A stretch of 64,000 nucleotides of DNA, from positions 124,001 to 188,000 of the forward strand of contig CAZUEX010000003.1 of assembly GCA_964619535.1 (NCBI GenBank). The letters are read 5' to 3'. The number at the start of each line of letters is the position of its first letter. The stretch's first letter is position 1. A program made the position numbers and the translations under genes. A model generated the notes under the pieces. It was not told the DNA's origin. It did no database searches and worked only from the letters and a program-made list of their open reading frames with translations. Positions 1-7,810 of this stretch are shown one piece after another. The stretch is from Leptonema sp964619535 (lineage in GTDB: Bacteria > Spirochaetota > Leptospiria > Leptospirales > Leptonemataceae).

Positions 1-1
1 T

Positions 2-400
2 GATGTCTATCCTCCGATCTGGAAGTATGTGGCCTACATCAGCAAGAACCCGGCGGAAGGGTTGCGGTTTAAGCTTTATGGCGATAAAGGGCCGGCACCG
101 CATGAAACGGTGCTGACGAATTATGTTCCACCTACTCCGGAAGAGAAGCGCACCAAGGTATTCAAGAACGTTCCGGCGCATACCTATACGCTGGAACTGA
201 CCCGCCGCAAGGTCATCTTTCGCTCGCACCACTATTCGGCCTACCGGGCGGATTTTCAGTTCTTCAATAACGTCGTCATTGTTCTGTTTGATGCCAAAAA
301 GGTAGAGGAGCAGGCAAACCGCCGAGAGGGTGAGCTTCCCGAAAATCCGATGATCTACTATCGTATCATTCACGCAAACAAGAAGCTGCGTATCTATTGA
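2..400 (+). CDS. hypothetical protein, 3' part only (cut by window start)
   Basis: The frame is open from the first bases of the window, so this is the C-terminal part of a longer gene; an in-frame GTG at 29 is probably internal. About 132 residues are visible, rich in Lys, Arg and aromatics, with no signal peptide, membrane segment or motif that I recognise. Its stop TGA overlaps the TTG start of the HDOD gene by four bases, so the two are probably cotranscribed and translationally coupled. Function unknown. Confidence 0.7.
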   Translation, partial: DVYPPIWKYVAYISKNPAEGLRFKLYGDKGPAPHETVLTNYVPPTPEEKRTKVFKNVPAHTYTLELTRRKVIFRSHHYSAYRADFQFFNNVVIVLFDAKKVEEQANRREGELPENPMIYYRIIHANKKLRIY

Positions 401-1971
401 TCGAGCCGTGGGTCCTCGTAGACCTTCGGATTACGAAACATAAAAAAGCATTGACCATTGTGCGGAACAATGGTCTAATTTGCATCTTGTCGGATTCAGT
501 GGATCAGAATGCCCTTACCAGGAAGCTTCTTGTAGACCGCTCCCTCGTGTACGAACTCGAAGGAAGCGATGACGCCTTTTTGCGAAACCTGAACTCTTTC
601 ACGCATCGGGTTCTGTCGGAACTCGATCTGCTTTTCCTGAATGAGTCTATTTTCATTATTCAATCCGAACTGATTACCAACTTCCTCAAGGCCTGTGCCA
701 AGCGTGTCTTCTTTGACAGGGAAGGACTGAACCTCATGGATCCTCAGGATTACCAGGACGGTATGGCTCGGTTCCGATCCGAGGTGCTTGAGAAGTGGGA
801 TTCCCAGGCCATCCACCTTGCCGAACATGAGATGACAGTCGTTCTCACATATGCTCTGAGTGATGGCGGCCTGCAGATCACGATTCAGAACAATGTGGAG
901 ATCTCTCCATTCGAGTACGAAAGGATCCAGAAACGGCTGGCGGTGGATGCCCACGGTGTAGGCATTGATGCAGAGTTTACCGGCAACATCGATCTGTCAG
1001 AGGGCGGTGGGCTGGGACTTATTCTGATCACCATCTTGCTTCAGAATACGGGAATCGGTCGAAAGAACCTGCAGTTTCATGCTGATAAGAACGGCACGAT
1101 GATGACGCTGTTTGTTCCGTTGCATGTAACTCGACCGGTCATTGAACGCCATCTGAGTGAACGGGTAATCGGCAGGGTTGAGGCACTTCCTTCCTTTCCG
1201 GAAAACGTCCGGCGACTCATGGATCTCTGTGATTCATCAGCTGCAAGCCTGGATGACATAGCGACGCAGATTGGCAGGGATCCTGCACTGGCTGCACAGA
1301 TCCTGAAGCTTGCCGGATCGGCAGGTTATATTACACGCAATAAGAATCCTACATTGCTTGAAGCTGTCCATCTTGTCGGGTTGAATCAGGTCAAATCCTT
1401 CTTGCTTGTTGCCGGTGTGCGGACGATTCTGAGCGGTCTTGTGTCTCGCGAGCGCATGGCAGAGATCTGGGAAGACAGCAATCGCGTATCGTTTTTTGCC
1501 GGGCAGCTTGCCCGTGAAAACAGGGAGCTTCGAGAAACGGTGATGATCTCGGGGCTGTTGAATGACGTTGGGCGGATTGTAATCTATTCGTTTACCGAAG
1601 ATGACTTTCGTCGTCTGCAGCGGCTAACCGGAAAAGAAAACAGCGAAGTTCAGATCGTCCTGGAAGAAACGACTCTGGGGATCAGCTTCCCCGAGATCGG
1701 TGCCATGCTGGGCCGAAAATGGAATTTTCCAGAGAGCATTCTTTATGCCATTCGCTATCAGATGCGTCCGTTGCACGTCGATGAATCGAGGGAGTCTCTG
1801 GTCTATCCTGTATATTTGGCCCGTTGTATGGCAGAGGTGCTTCGAGGAACTCAGCAGTTTGAGTATATTGAGTATCGGGTATTGAAATACTTTGGACTGC
1901 TGGATCGACATGCCTTTAATAGAAGGTTAGGCGAAATGGAAGAACGCTTCAAGCGCGTGTACTCCGCATAA
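397..1971 (+). CDS. HDOD-domain signalling protein with N-terminal histidine-kinase-like ATPase fold
   Basis: A 524-residue protein starting at TTG, overlapping the upstream stop. Residues ~85-240 resemble a HATPase_c module: an N-box-like ELITNFLKACAK, a glycine-rich SEGGGLGLILI segment and a closing NGTMMTLFVPL strand. No DxGxG G1 box or phospho-acceptor histidine domain is evident. Residues ~255-460 form an HDOD domain (LPSFPENVRRLMDLC, the DPALAAQILKLA helix, LLNDVGRIV). HDOD proteins are c-di-GMP- or chemotaxis-linked signalling scaffolds in many bacteria; the role here is not deducible. The ATPase-fold part could bind a nucleotide or be degenerate. Confidence 0.8.
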   Translation: MIEPWVLVDLRITKHKKALTIVRNNGLICILSDSVDQNALTRKLLVDRSLVYELEGSDDAFLRNLNSFTHRVLSELDLLFLNESIFIIQSELITNFLKACAKRVFFDREGLNLMDPQDYQDGMARFRSEVLEKWDSQAIHLAEHEMTVVLTYALSDGGLQITIQNNVEISPFEYERIQKRLAVDAHGVGIDAEFTGNIDLSEGGGLGLILITILLQNTGIGRKNLQFHADKNGTMMTLFVPLHVTRPVIERHLSERVIGRVEALPSFPENVRRLMDLCDSSAASLDDIATQIGRDPALAAQILKLAGSAGYITRNKNPTLLEAVHLVGLNQVKSFLLVAGVRTILSGLVSRERMAEIWEDSNRVSFFAGQLARENRELRETVMISGLLNDVGRIVIYSFTEDDFRRLQRLTGKENSEVQIVLEETTLGISFPEIGAMLGRKWNFPESILYAIRYQMRPLHVDESRESLVYPVYLARCMAEVLRGTQQFEYIEYRVLKYFGLLDRHAFNRRLGEMEERFKRVYSA

Positions 1972-2008
1972 GGATTTGTTCTGTCCTGGCAGGAAGGGCA
2001 GAACGATT

Positions 2009-2647
2009 TCAGCGCTTCAGCTTGCTCTGTACTAACAGCAGGATGAACAGCAAGGCGGTAACCGGAAGGTAATGCTCCTGCAGTACATGCGCGGAGCTGT
2101 GGTCTGTGCAGATGATACCGGTACAGGCCGAGGCTGCAAGCGAGGACGAAAGGAAAAGAGCGATGGCCGATGCCTCACGGTTTAATACAAAGCGATTGCG
2201 GATGATGGTGAAAAGAAACAGAAAAGGAAGAATACCGATAAGCAGTATGTCGAGGATGCATATACTGCTCTGCCAATGCGTCATGGCTTCTGTCGCATGA
2301 GGCTGGCGCCAGATATCGATCAAAAGGTAGGCTCCCCAGAGAACAAAAAACAGGATTGTAAGCGTCTGCCAGGGGGCTGTGCGGCGCCCGGGAAGCGAAA
2401 GCGTAATGGCCCAGACTCCTGAGGGGATGGCCGGTAGAAGCGCAAGCAGAAAGGCCGGATTCAAAAGATGGTGTGACCATCCGCTTTGCGGGGTAATTAT
2501 CGACGCAAACGCCAGAGACGAGATGACGAGAATGGCAAAGCCCGCTGCCCAGAGAAGCAACGGCGGCCAGAGGCGCGATCGGTTCGGAACGCGGGACAAT
2601 TCGTTTACAAGAGAATCAATAAGCTGTTCGGAGCGTTGTCTGTTCAT
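2009..2647 (-). CDS. NrsF-like (DUF1109) six-TM anti-sigma factor
   Basis: A 212-residue protein with a short charged N-terminus and about six hydrophobic segments. The C-terminal part has paired cysteines (CTGIIC) followed by His and Pro, resembling the Cys/His-bearing end of the DUF1109/NrsF family. NrsF proteins are membrane anti-sigma factors for SigF-type ECF sigma factors; the best-known Caulobacter case responds to heavy-metal stress. Its ATG overlaps the sigma factor stop by four bases (2644-2647), the usual arrangement for a coupled sigma/anti-sigma pair. The family call rests on topology, cysteines and context, so it is probable, not certain. Confidence 0.7.
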   Translation of the reverse strand: MNRQRSEQLIDSLVNELSRVPNRSRLWPPLLLWAAGFAILVISSLAFASIITPQSGWSHHLLNPAFLLALLPAIPSGVWAITLSLPGRRTAPWQTLTILFFVLWGAYLLIDIWRQPHATEAMTHWQSSICILDILLIGILPFLFLFTIIRNRFVLNREASAIALFLSSSLAASACTGIICTDHSSAHVLQEHYLPVTALLFILLLVQSKLKR

Positions 2648-3228
2648 GTCTTTTCTCCCTGCAGCGATGATTCCGCTTCACCACCCGGGAACCGTGCCCG
2701 GATCTTCTTATAGGCCCGATGAGCCGCTACTTTCAGTGCTGTTTCGCTCATATCCATAATGGCCGCTGCTTCTTTTACCGTGAAGCCATCGATTTTGAGG
2801 AGTCTCACAATCTCACGTTGCCGTTCTGGCAGGTCCTGTATGGCCTTCAGAACGGCCTCGCTATCGATGATGTCGTCCGGGTTCTCCTTCTCTTGATTCG
2901 GTAAGAGGGGCAGAATGGTTTCACCGGCCACCTCCATACGGTCGATTCGGCTCTGTTTTCGTACGTAATCGATGTATCGTCGGTAGGCAATGGAGTACAT
3001 CCAGTTTGAATAGGGCAGTGAGGGATTGTAGGTGGAACGGGCCTCGTGTATGGACAGCAGCGTTTCCTGGACCAGGTCGTCCCGGTTATCCTGTCTGTAG
3101 ATACGGCTGCGGAAGTAATCCGAGAGCATACGGGCGCTTTCCTGGAGAAGTAGCCTGTAGGAACGCTGGTTGCCTTCCAGAGACTCTAGCATCCACTGCT
3201 TCAGCTGCTGTTCTTTGCCTTTTGCCAT
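2644..3228 (-). CDS. ECF-type RNA polymerase sigma factor
   Basis: A 194-residue sigma-70 family protein with only regions 2 and 4. Region 2 (about residues 25-95) includes DDLVQETLLSIHEARSTY, then the SNWMYSIAYRRYIDYVRK region 2.3/2.4. Region 4 (about 130-182) has LPERQREIVRLL and the helix-turn-helix VKEAAAIMDMSETALKVAAHRA. An acidic linker joins them. It is followed by the NrsF-like membrane protein with a 4-bp overlap, which suggests control by a membrane anti-sigma. It is divergent from the FliG gene with almost no intergenic space. Confidence 0.92.
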   Translation of the reverse strand: MAKGKEQQLKQWMLESLEGNQRSYRLLLQESARMLSDYFRSRIYRQDNRDDLVQETLLSIHEARSTYNPSLPYSNWMYSIAYRRYIDYVRKQSRIDRMEVAGETILPLLPNQEKENPDDIIDSEAVLKAIQDLPERQREIVRLLKIDGFTVKEAAAIMDMSETALKVAAHRAYKKIRARFPGGEAESSLQGEKT

Positions 3229-3246
3229 GGGAATTGTGTTTGAAAA

Positions 3247-4380
3247 ATGGAGCCCGGATGCGACTTAATCCATGTGAAGAAGCGGAAAAAGGAATCGGGT
3301 CTCGACTTTACGGTCGGTGATATGATCGAAGACAACCGAAGCAAGAAAAATACTGTGGAGCCGCAGGACCATGGCCTGTTTCCTGAATTCCAGATGCGAG
3401 GCGGTGTTCAGAAGGCTGCCCGTCTTCTTCTGGCCCTCGGTGCGGAGGAGGCATCGCGAATCCTGCGCGAATTGAATGATGATGAAGTGCGGCTTTTGAT
3501 CGAAGAGATGAGCCGTATCCGCTTTATTACCGTAGAAGAGAAAAACCGTATTCTCGAAGAGTTCCGTTCAGCTGTGCCGCAAGATGTACCGGTGCCGGGA
3601 GGACCCGATGCTGCCCGCGACATGCTGGTGCGCAGCTTTGGCGAGGCAAAGGCAGAAGAAATGCTCAGCCGCATTCAGCGGCAGGATGCACGAAGACAGT
3701 TTGATTTTCTGACCTCCTATGAGCCTTCGCTCATTGCCTCTGTTCTGTCGCAGGAGCATCCGCAAATTGCAGCGGTCACCCTTTCGTATATGAAGCCTTC
3801 TCTGGCAGCGCAGGCCTTTAAGTTCATGCCGGATGATCTACGCATGGACCTGTGCACGCGAATCGGTCGGTCTGCAACGATCAGCCCGGAAGCTGTGATG
3901 CGCGCGGCAAAGTCGTTGCAGGAAAAGTTTGAAAAACGTATGGATGAGACCTTCAGCGATACGGGCGGAGCCGAAACGCTGGCCGGTATTCTGAACCATC
4001 TCGATCGTAGAACAGAAGAGCGTATCCTGGAACAGCTGCAAAGTGCAGAGCCCGAACTCTTTGAGAAAGTACGCGAGCGGCTCTATACGTTTGAAGAGCT
4101 GGCCAACCTCGGGCCCAAAGAGCTGCGATTGCTTCTATCGCAGGTGGATAACGAAACGATTGCCACTGCCCTTCGCGGTGCACCGGAAGAGATACGAAGG
4201 GCCTTTTTTAATTCGTTATCGCAAAACCGTGCTGCCGATGTGCTGGATGAAATGGATCACCGGGGGCCTATTTCTGTTCGGGAAATCAATGAAAGCCGTG
4301 GCATTATTTTGCAGACGGCACGTCGACTCGACGAAGAGGGTCGTATTTTGATCAAGAAGGAGCGCGAAGAGTACATTTAG
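3247..4380 (+). CDS. fliG: FliG-family flagellar motor switch protein (divergent paralogue)
   Basis: A 377-residue FliG homologue with N-terminal (about 50-140), middle (EHPQ at 170-173) and C-terminal domains. The C-domain has the TFEEL...VDNETIATALRGAPEE pattern and RRLDEEGRILI. It stands alone, not in a flagellar operon. In the torque helix the usual GPVR motif reads GPIS (S343), and there is a one-residue insertion before, and a deletion after, the conserved RAAD (328-331). An alternative start at 3322 would give 352 residues, nearer the family norm (about 335-350). FliG couples stator torque to the C-ring; whether this copy does so is uncertain. Confidence 0.88.
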   Translation: MEPGCDLIHVKKRKKESGLDFTVGDMIEDNRSKKNTVEPQDHGLFPEFQMRGGVQKAARLLLALGAEEASRILRELNDDEVRLLIEEMSRIRFITVEEKNRILEEFRSAVPQDVPVPGGPDAARDMLVRSFGEAKAEEMLSRIQRQDARRQFDFLTSYEPSLIASVLSQEHPQIAAVTLSYMKPSLAAQAFKFMPDDLRMDLCTRIGRSATISPEAVMRAAKSLQEKFEKRMDETFSDTGGAETLAGILNHLDRRTEERILEQLQSAEPELFEKVRERLYTFEELANLGPKELRLLLSQVDNETIATALRGAPEEIRRAFFNSLSQNRAADVLDEMDHRGPISVREINESRGIILQTARRLDEEGRILIKKEREEYI

Positions 4381-5374
4381 GTCGCCAGCGTATCAGAGCG
4401 GTGGCAAAGAGTTTGGCGCTGCCCGTTCGAAAGGATAGATCAATTAGAGTAAAAACGAGGTTGCGTCGACTGCAAATGTACACCGGACGCCATCGCGGTT
4501 TGAACTTGGCCTTGAAATCGTAAAGCCCCCTGGCATGATATGCATGCGACATCAGCCTGCCATAGGGATGGATACCGATATCGGGTGGCATTCCTGTAAC
4601 GAACGGGCATTCACCGAGGCTGAGCTCGCGTGCACCTGTACTCTTTAGATCTGTGGCCGCCTGGAGGATCAGGGCCTCCATCGTCCCCTGTGGTGCATTG
4701 CTGGCCCGCATGAGAATCTCTGTATGGTAGCTGTCTTCGCTTCGGCGGCTGACGGTAACAAGTCCAAGAACGGTTCCATCTACCTGAAAGGACCAGGCCT
4801 GTAGCCAGTGGTATGGTTCGGTCAGGTATAATCCCTTTAATGCCGGCAAGCGTGCGTAAACGGACCGGCTGCGCAGTTCAGCGATGTCAGGAAAGGGAGG
4901 AGCAGGGTGAAACTCGATGCTGCCAAAGCGCAGAGCTCTGCGTGCCAGTTCACGAAGGGAAGGCCGGTGCCACTGTGTGTCAGAAAGATCAATGGCTGCT
5001 TCGATGCCACTTTGAAACGTGGAATATCCATGCCTGCGAAATTGTTCAGCCAGGTCTTCATCGATACCGCGCAGAACAACTGGTTTCCTTTTGAGCAGAA
5101 AGGACTGAATCAGCGGAAGCAGGTCCGAGGACCGGCGAAGAGAAGCGCTTTGAATCCACTCCGCGCGCGACAGCAAAAGGCGGCAGGATAAGACCTCCGG
5201 CCTTTCGGAGATGCGCCAGCTTAACGGAGTGTGAGGCGTGGCAGGGCCTCCGGTTGCCTGTTGATTGCAGTCATGACAGTTGCCTGTTACAGCAATCCGG
5301 TAGAATGAGGCTATTCTGAAAAGAAAAAGAATGATAGGGAGAGAAAAAGGGGCGAGCCAGGCCCGCCCTTGCAT
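4352..5374 (-). CDS. DUF2156 / phosphatidylglycerol lysyltransferase C-terminal-like protein
   Basis: The C-terminal half has the GNAT-like fold signature of the LPG_synthase_C/DUF2156 family: DGTVLGLVTVSRR, the LILQAATDLKSTGARELSLGECP segment, and GLYDFKAKFKPRWRPVYIC near the end. These domains transfer aminoacyl groups from aminoacyl-tRNA to lipids in MprF-type enzymes; the cytosolic versions are poorly characterised. No membrane flippase part is present. The start is uncertain. The ATG at 5374 lies in the terminator hairpin of the upstream gene, so a TTG near 5176 (about 275 residues) is a credible alternative. The 3' end overlaps the end of fliG by 29 bp, tail to tail. Confidence 0.65.
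   Translation of the reverse strand: MQGRAWLAPFSLPIILFLFRIASFYRIAVTGNCHDCNQQATGGPATPHTPLSWRISERPEVLSCRLLLSRAEWIQSASLRRSSDLLPLIQSFLLKRKPVVLRGIDEDLAEQFRRHGYSTFQSGIEAAIDLSDTQWHRPSLRELARRALRFGSIEFHPAPPFPDIAELRSRSVYARLPALKGLYLTEPYHWLQAWSFQVDGTVLGLVTVSRRSEDSYHTEILMRASNAPQGTMEALILQAATDLKSTGARELSLGECPFVTGMPPDIGIHPYGRLMSHAYHARGLYDFKAKFKPRWRPVYICSRRNLVFTLIDLSFRTGSAKLFATALIRWRPKCTLRAPS
5344..5368 (-). terminator. Rho-independent terminator after the DUF5684 gene
   Basis: Read on the minus strand, GGGCG and CGCCC form the base of a hairpin whose inner arms are GCC/GGC rich, followed directly by five T residues. It lies 23 bases beyond the stop codon of the DUF5684 gene. It also falls inside the longest reading of the next gene, which argues for a later start there. 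Confidence 0.65.
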
Positions 5375-5390
5375 CTCGTGAGAAGAGAGT

Positions 5391-5759
5391 TTACTGACGA
5401 CTGATCTTTGTGTACTGTGCGTCGCCGAAACCAAGCATGGGAAAGCCGATGAATCCCAGGAAGAAGAGCATACCGATTCCCCATCCCTTGGTTTTGCCGA
5501 AGTTTTCTGCAAGGTCCATCGAGATGAGAATCCCGCCAATGGGTCCCGTACAGATCAAAAGGAAAATCCACCATAGCGGTCGATCGACGATCTCAAGCAA
5601 CACGATGAGGTTGTAAATCGGTACGATCGCTGCCCAACCGGGCTTGCCGGCCTTTTCGAAAATCTTCCACTGGGCCATAATCAGGACAACGACATAGGCC
5701 AGTATGATCAAGTTGAACACCAGGCCGATCAGAGCTCCAGCTAAGCCACCATTATCCAT
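5391..5759 (-). CDS. DUF5684-type small membrane protein
   Basis: A 122-residue protein with four hydrophobic segments and the family hallmark FEKAGKPGWAAIVPIYN after the first membrane helix, followed by LWWIFLLICTGPIGG. Proteins of this type are common small inner-membrane proteins of unknown function; some are annotated near signal peptidases. A good ribosome-binding site (GGAGG) precedes the ATG, and a terminator follows, so it is likely a single-gene transcript. Confidence 0.8.
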   Translation of the reverse strand: MDNGGLAGALIGLVFNLIILAYVVVLIMAQWKIFEKAGKPGWAAIVPIYNLIVLLEIVDRPLWWIFLLICTGPIGGILISMDLAENFGKTKGWGIGMLFFLGFIGFPMLGFGDAQYTKISRQ

Positions 5760-5872
5760 AAAATCCTCCGTATCTATTTTTCATTGTGACGGTCCATCAT
5801 ACATAATCGATACGGAAGAACAGAAAAAAATTCTTGCAATGGAAAATTATGAGCCCGGACAATGGAAAGAGC

Positions 5873-6184
5873 TTACAGAGGCTTATCGACGAATACAATA
5901 TCGGTATTTTGCATGAGCCGGGAGAGCTCTTCATTGAGAGCGCGACAGCGTTCGGCATCGCCTTCTTTCGCGGCGGTTTCGATCTGGCTGCCCAGTTCGG
6001 TAACCCGGTCAAAGCCGTATCCTCCACCTGCCCCTTTCATACGGTGACCCAGAGAGCGGATGGTTTCAAAATCACCGGTTTGCAACGCTTCGTTAATCGT
6101 TTGTATATTCTTTGTTACCGTTTCGAGGAACAGTGGCATGATATCCTTCAGTTCCTGGGATACTTCGAGGCGATTGCGGGACAT
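5873..6184 (-). CDS. Hpt-domain phosphotransfer protein
   Basis: About 103 residues from the ATG at 6184; an in-frame TTG at 6220 would add 12 residues. The sequence SLGHRMKGAGGGYGF is the classical histidine phosphotransfer motif, with His47 as the predicted phospho-acceptor, set in a four-helix pattern with heptad-like flanks. It is a stand-alone Hpt module, with no kinase or response regulator adjacent, so partners must lie elsewhere. It would relay phosphate in a multistep phosphorelay. Confidence 0.87.
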   Translation of the reverse strand: MSRNRLEVSQELKDIMPLFLETVTKNIQTINEALQTGDFETIRSLGHRMKGAGGGYGFDRVTELGSQIETAAKEGDAERCRALNEELSRLMQNTDIVFVDKPL

Positions 6185-6261
6185 ACAGACAAATGTCTGA
6201 AAAAGATGATAAACAGGCAAGCGGAATTCGCGGCTGTTGATGGGTCAGGCCTCGAGCAGCG

Positions 6262-6834
6262 CTACTCTGCAAGCGCATCATCGGCCGGATACGCCTGGCT
6301 CAGGCGATTATAGATCTTTCTGCAGATGCTGGAATAGAGCCGGCGTCGGGCCGTGGCTTCGTCTTCTACCAGTCCTTCCCGGGTAGAATACTGTGTGCGG
6401 CTATCTTCTTCGAAAGAGGCTATGGTGCGGCCCGTTGTGCGTTCGATCAGGCGAATGCGCACGACCATGTTCAGGTCGTAGCGTGTGGGATTGAATTCGT
6501 TATCGAAAAGATGGCCTTCTCGGCGGTAAAGAACGACGTCACCGAAGAGCAGAAAACGTGCCTTGTCTCGATCATCGACGAGGATGTAGCCCCGACGCAT
6601 GTGGAAGTGGGCCCGCATGGCCTCCGTGAGCTCCATGTGCAGATCGCCTTCAAAGGTGGTGTTGCCGAAGTTCTGCAGAAACAGCGTTCTCTTCTCTATG
6701 GGAAGGGACGATAGACGCCTGTCTTCGGTGATGCAACCCAAGACCAGCAGAAGAAGCAACGGGATGATAGGGCGGACGGCAGGGCTCACAATCCCTGATA
6801 CTTTTCGTCCTCTGCTACGGCAACCGATTCTCAT
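6262..6834 (-). CDS. LptE-like outer-membrane lipoprotein
   Basis: A 190-residue lipoprotein: an Arg-rich N-terminus, a hydrophobic stretch, and the lipobox LVLGC with Cys34. The mature part resembles LptE/LPS-assembly lipoproteins: an FGNTTFEGDL opening strand, an amphipathic helix, FLLFGDVVLYRREG, the RIRLIERTTGRTI strand, and a final helix. LptE plugs LptD during LPS insertion. The ATG overlaps the stop of the DUF4340 gene (ATGA, 6831-6834), making it the last gene of the Gld-like ABC operon. The fold call is from pattern recognition and no LptD gene is nearby, so it may serve another lipid exporter. Confidence 0.65.
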   Translation of the reverse strand: MRIGCRSRGRKVSGIVSPAVRPIIPLLLLLVLGCITEDRRLSSLPIEKRTLFLQNFGNTTFEGDLHMELTEAMRAHFHMRRGYILVDDRDKARFLLFGDVVLYRREGHLFDNEFNPTRYDLNMVVRIRLIERTTGRTIASFEEDSRTQYSTREGLVEDEATARRRLYSSICRKIYNRLSQAYPADDALAE

Positions 6835-7805
6835 TGTGCAGCGAGGGCGTTGAATTGCTCTGTGAAACGGTTTACACGTTCCAGGTTTACACCATCGGTA
6901 AAGCCATTTGCTGTTGCCCGGAACGGACCTGGTTCTCTGCCCCGGAGGCTCAGGCAAATGGTCTGGTCGCCAAAGAAACGCTGTAGCGGTCCGCCTGCTG
7001 CCGGGCCTTCCAGAACAACGTCTATCTCAATCTCATATTGAACCGTATTCTGGATCACGGATGAGTCGGTCTGTCCTGGTGTCAGAAGGACGTCCCGTTG
7101 CAGGCTGTACAGGGAGCTGAGGAGGTTCGTTACCTGTGGCTCTGCGATCGGTTTGTCTTCTGAATTCGGTTGTCGCTTATACCACCGGGCGGCGCCCTCC
7201 GGCCCGTCCTTTTTTCGATAGAGTTCAAGGACTGTACCGGCGGCTGTAATACGCAGGCGGTCTGGAACGGTACCGGCCGGAAGTATGACAAGGCGCTTTT
7301 CAATGTAGGCTTGCGGATCGGTTGCCAGCCGGCTGAAGATGTATTCAGGGAGCATATAGATGCGATTGGCCTCGTTGGGAAGGCGAACGGGCGTCAATCC
7401 GTTGGACTTCTCGCCGCCACAGATCGTGCTTTTTTCGCCACCGCTGTAAAGCGTAAGGCAGTTCTCATTTTCGAAGCGTTTCTCAATCTGTTCGTCTGAG
7501 AGAATATATTCGCCCTTTACAACAGGAGCTTCGAGATCGGCGAAGATGCCTTTTACAGCCGGAGAGGCCGGACGACGCAAAGGGCTACCGTTGACGAGGG
7601 TGGTGATATAGAAGCGATCCACAAACCATCCAGCGTCTTTTTCCAGCCTGACCTTTCCGGACGGTGCGTTATACTCTATGGCATCCAGCCGCATATGCCA
7701 CAGTCGGCTAATACTGTCTTTCCTCGGAGTGAAGATGAGGAAGGCCAGAAAGGACATCAGGCCTGCCATGCCGGCAGCAATCCATTTCTTTTCAGAGCTT
7801 TTCAT
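6831..7805 (-). CDS. DUF4340-domain membrane-anchored periplasmic protein
   Basis: A 324-residue protein with one N-terminal membrane anchor (about residues 8-26) and a large extracytoplasmic part. It contains the DUF4340 pattern: a KVRLEKDAGWFV segment, SPAVKGIFADL, and later repeats of beta strands such as RLRITAAGTVLELYRK. DUF4340 proteins characteristically follow GldG-like genes in ABC operons. That is the case here: the start lies five bases after the GldG-like stop, and the stop overlaps the LptE-like start. The molecular role is unknown. Confidence 0.8.
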   Translation of the reverse strand: MKSSEKKWIAAGMAGLMSFLAFLIFTPRKDSISRLWHMRLDAIEYNAPSGKVRLEKDAGWFVDRFYITTLVNGSPLRRPASPAVKGIFADLEAPVVKGEYILSDEQIEKRFENENCLTLYSGGEKSTICGGEKSNGLTPVRLPNEANRIYMLPEYIFSRLATDPQAYIEKRLVILPAGTVPDRLRITAAGTVLELYRKKDGPEGAARWYKRQPNSEDKPIAEPQVTNLLSSLYSLQRDVLLTPGQTDSSVIQNTVQYEIEIDVVLEGPAAGGPLQRFFGDQTICLSLRGREPGPFRATANGFTDGVNLERVNRFTEQFNALAAQ

Positions 7806-7810
7806 ATGCT

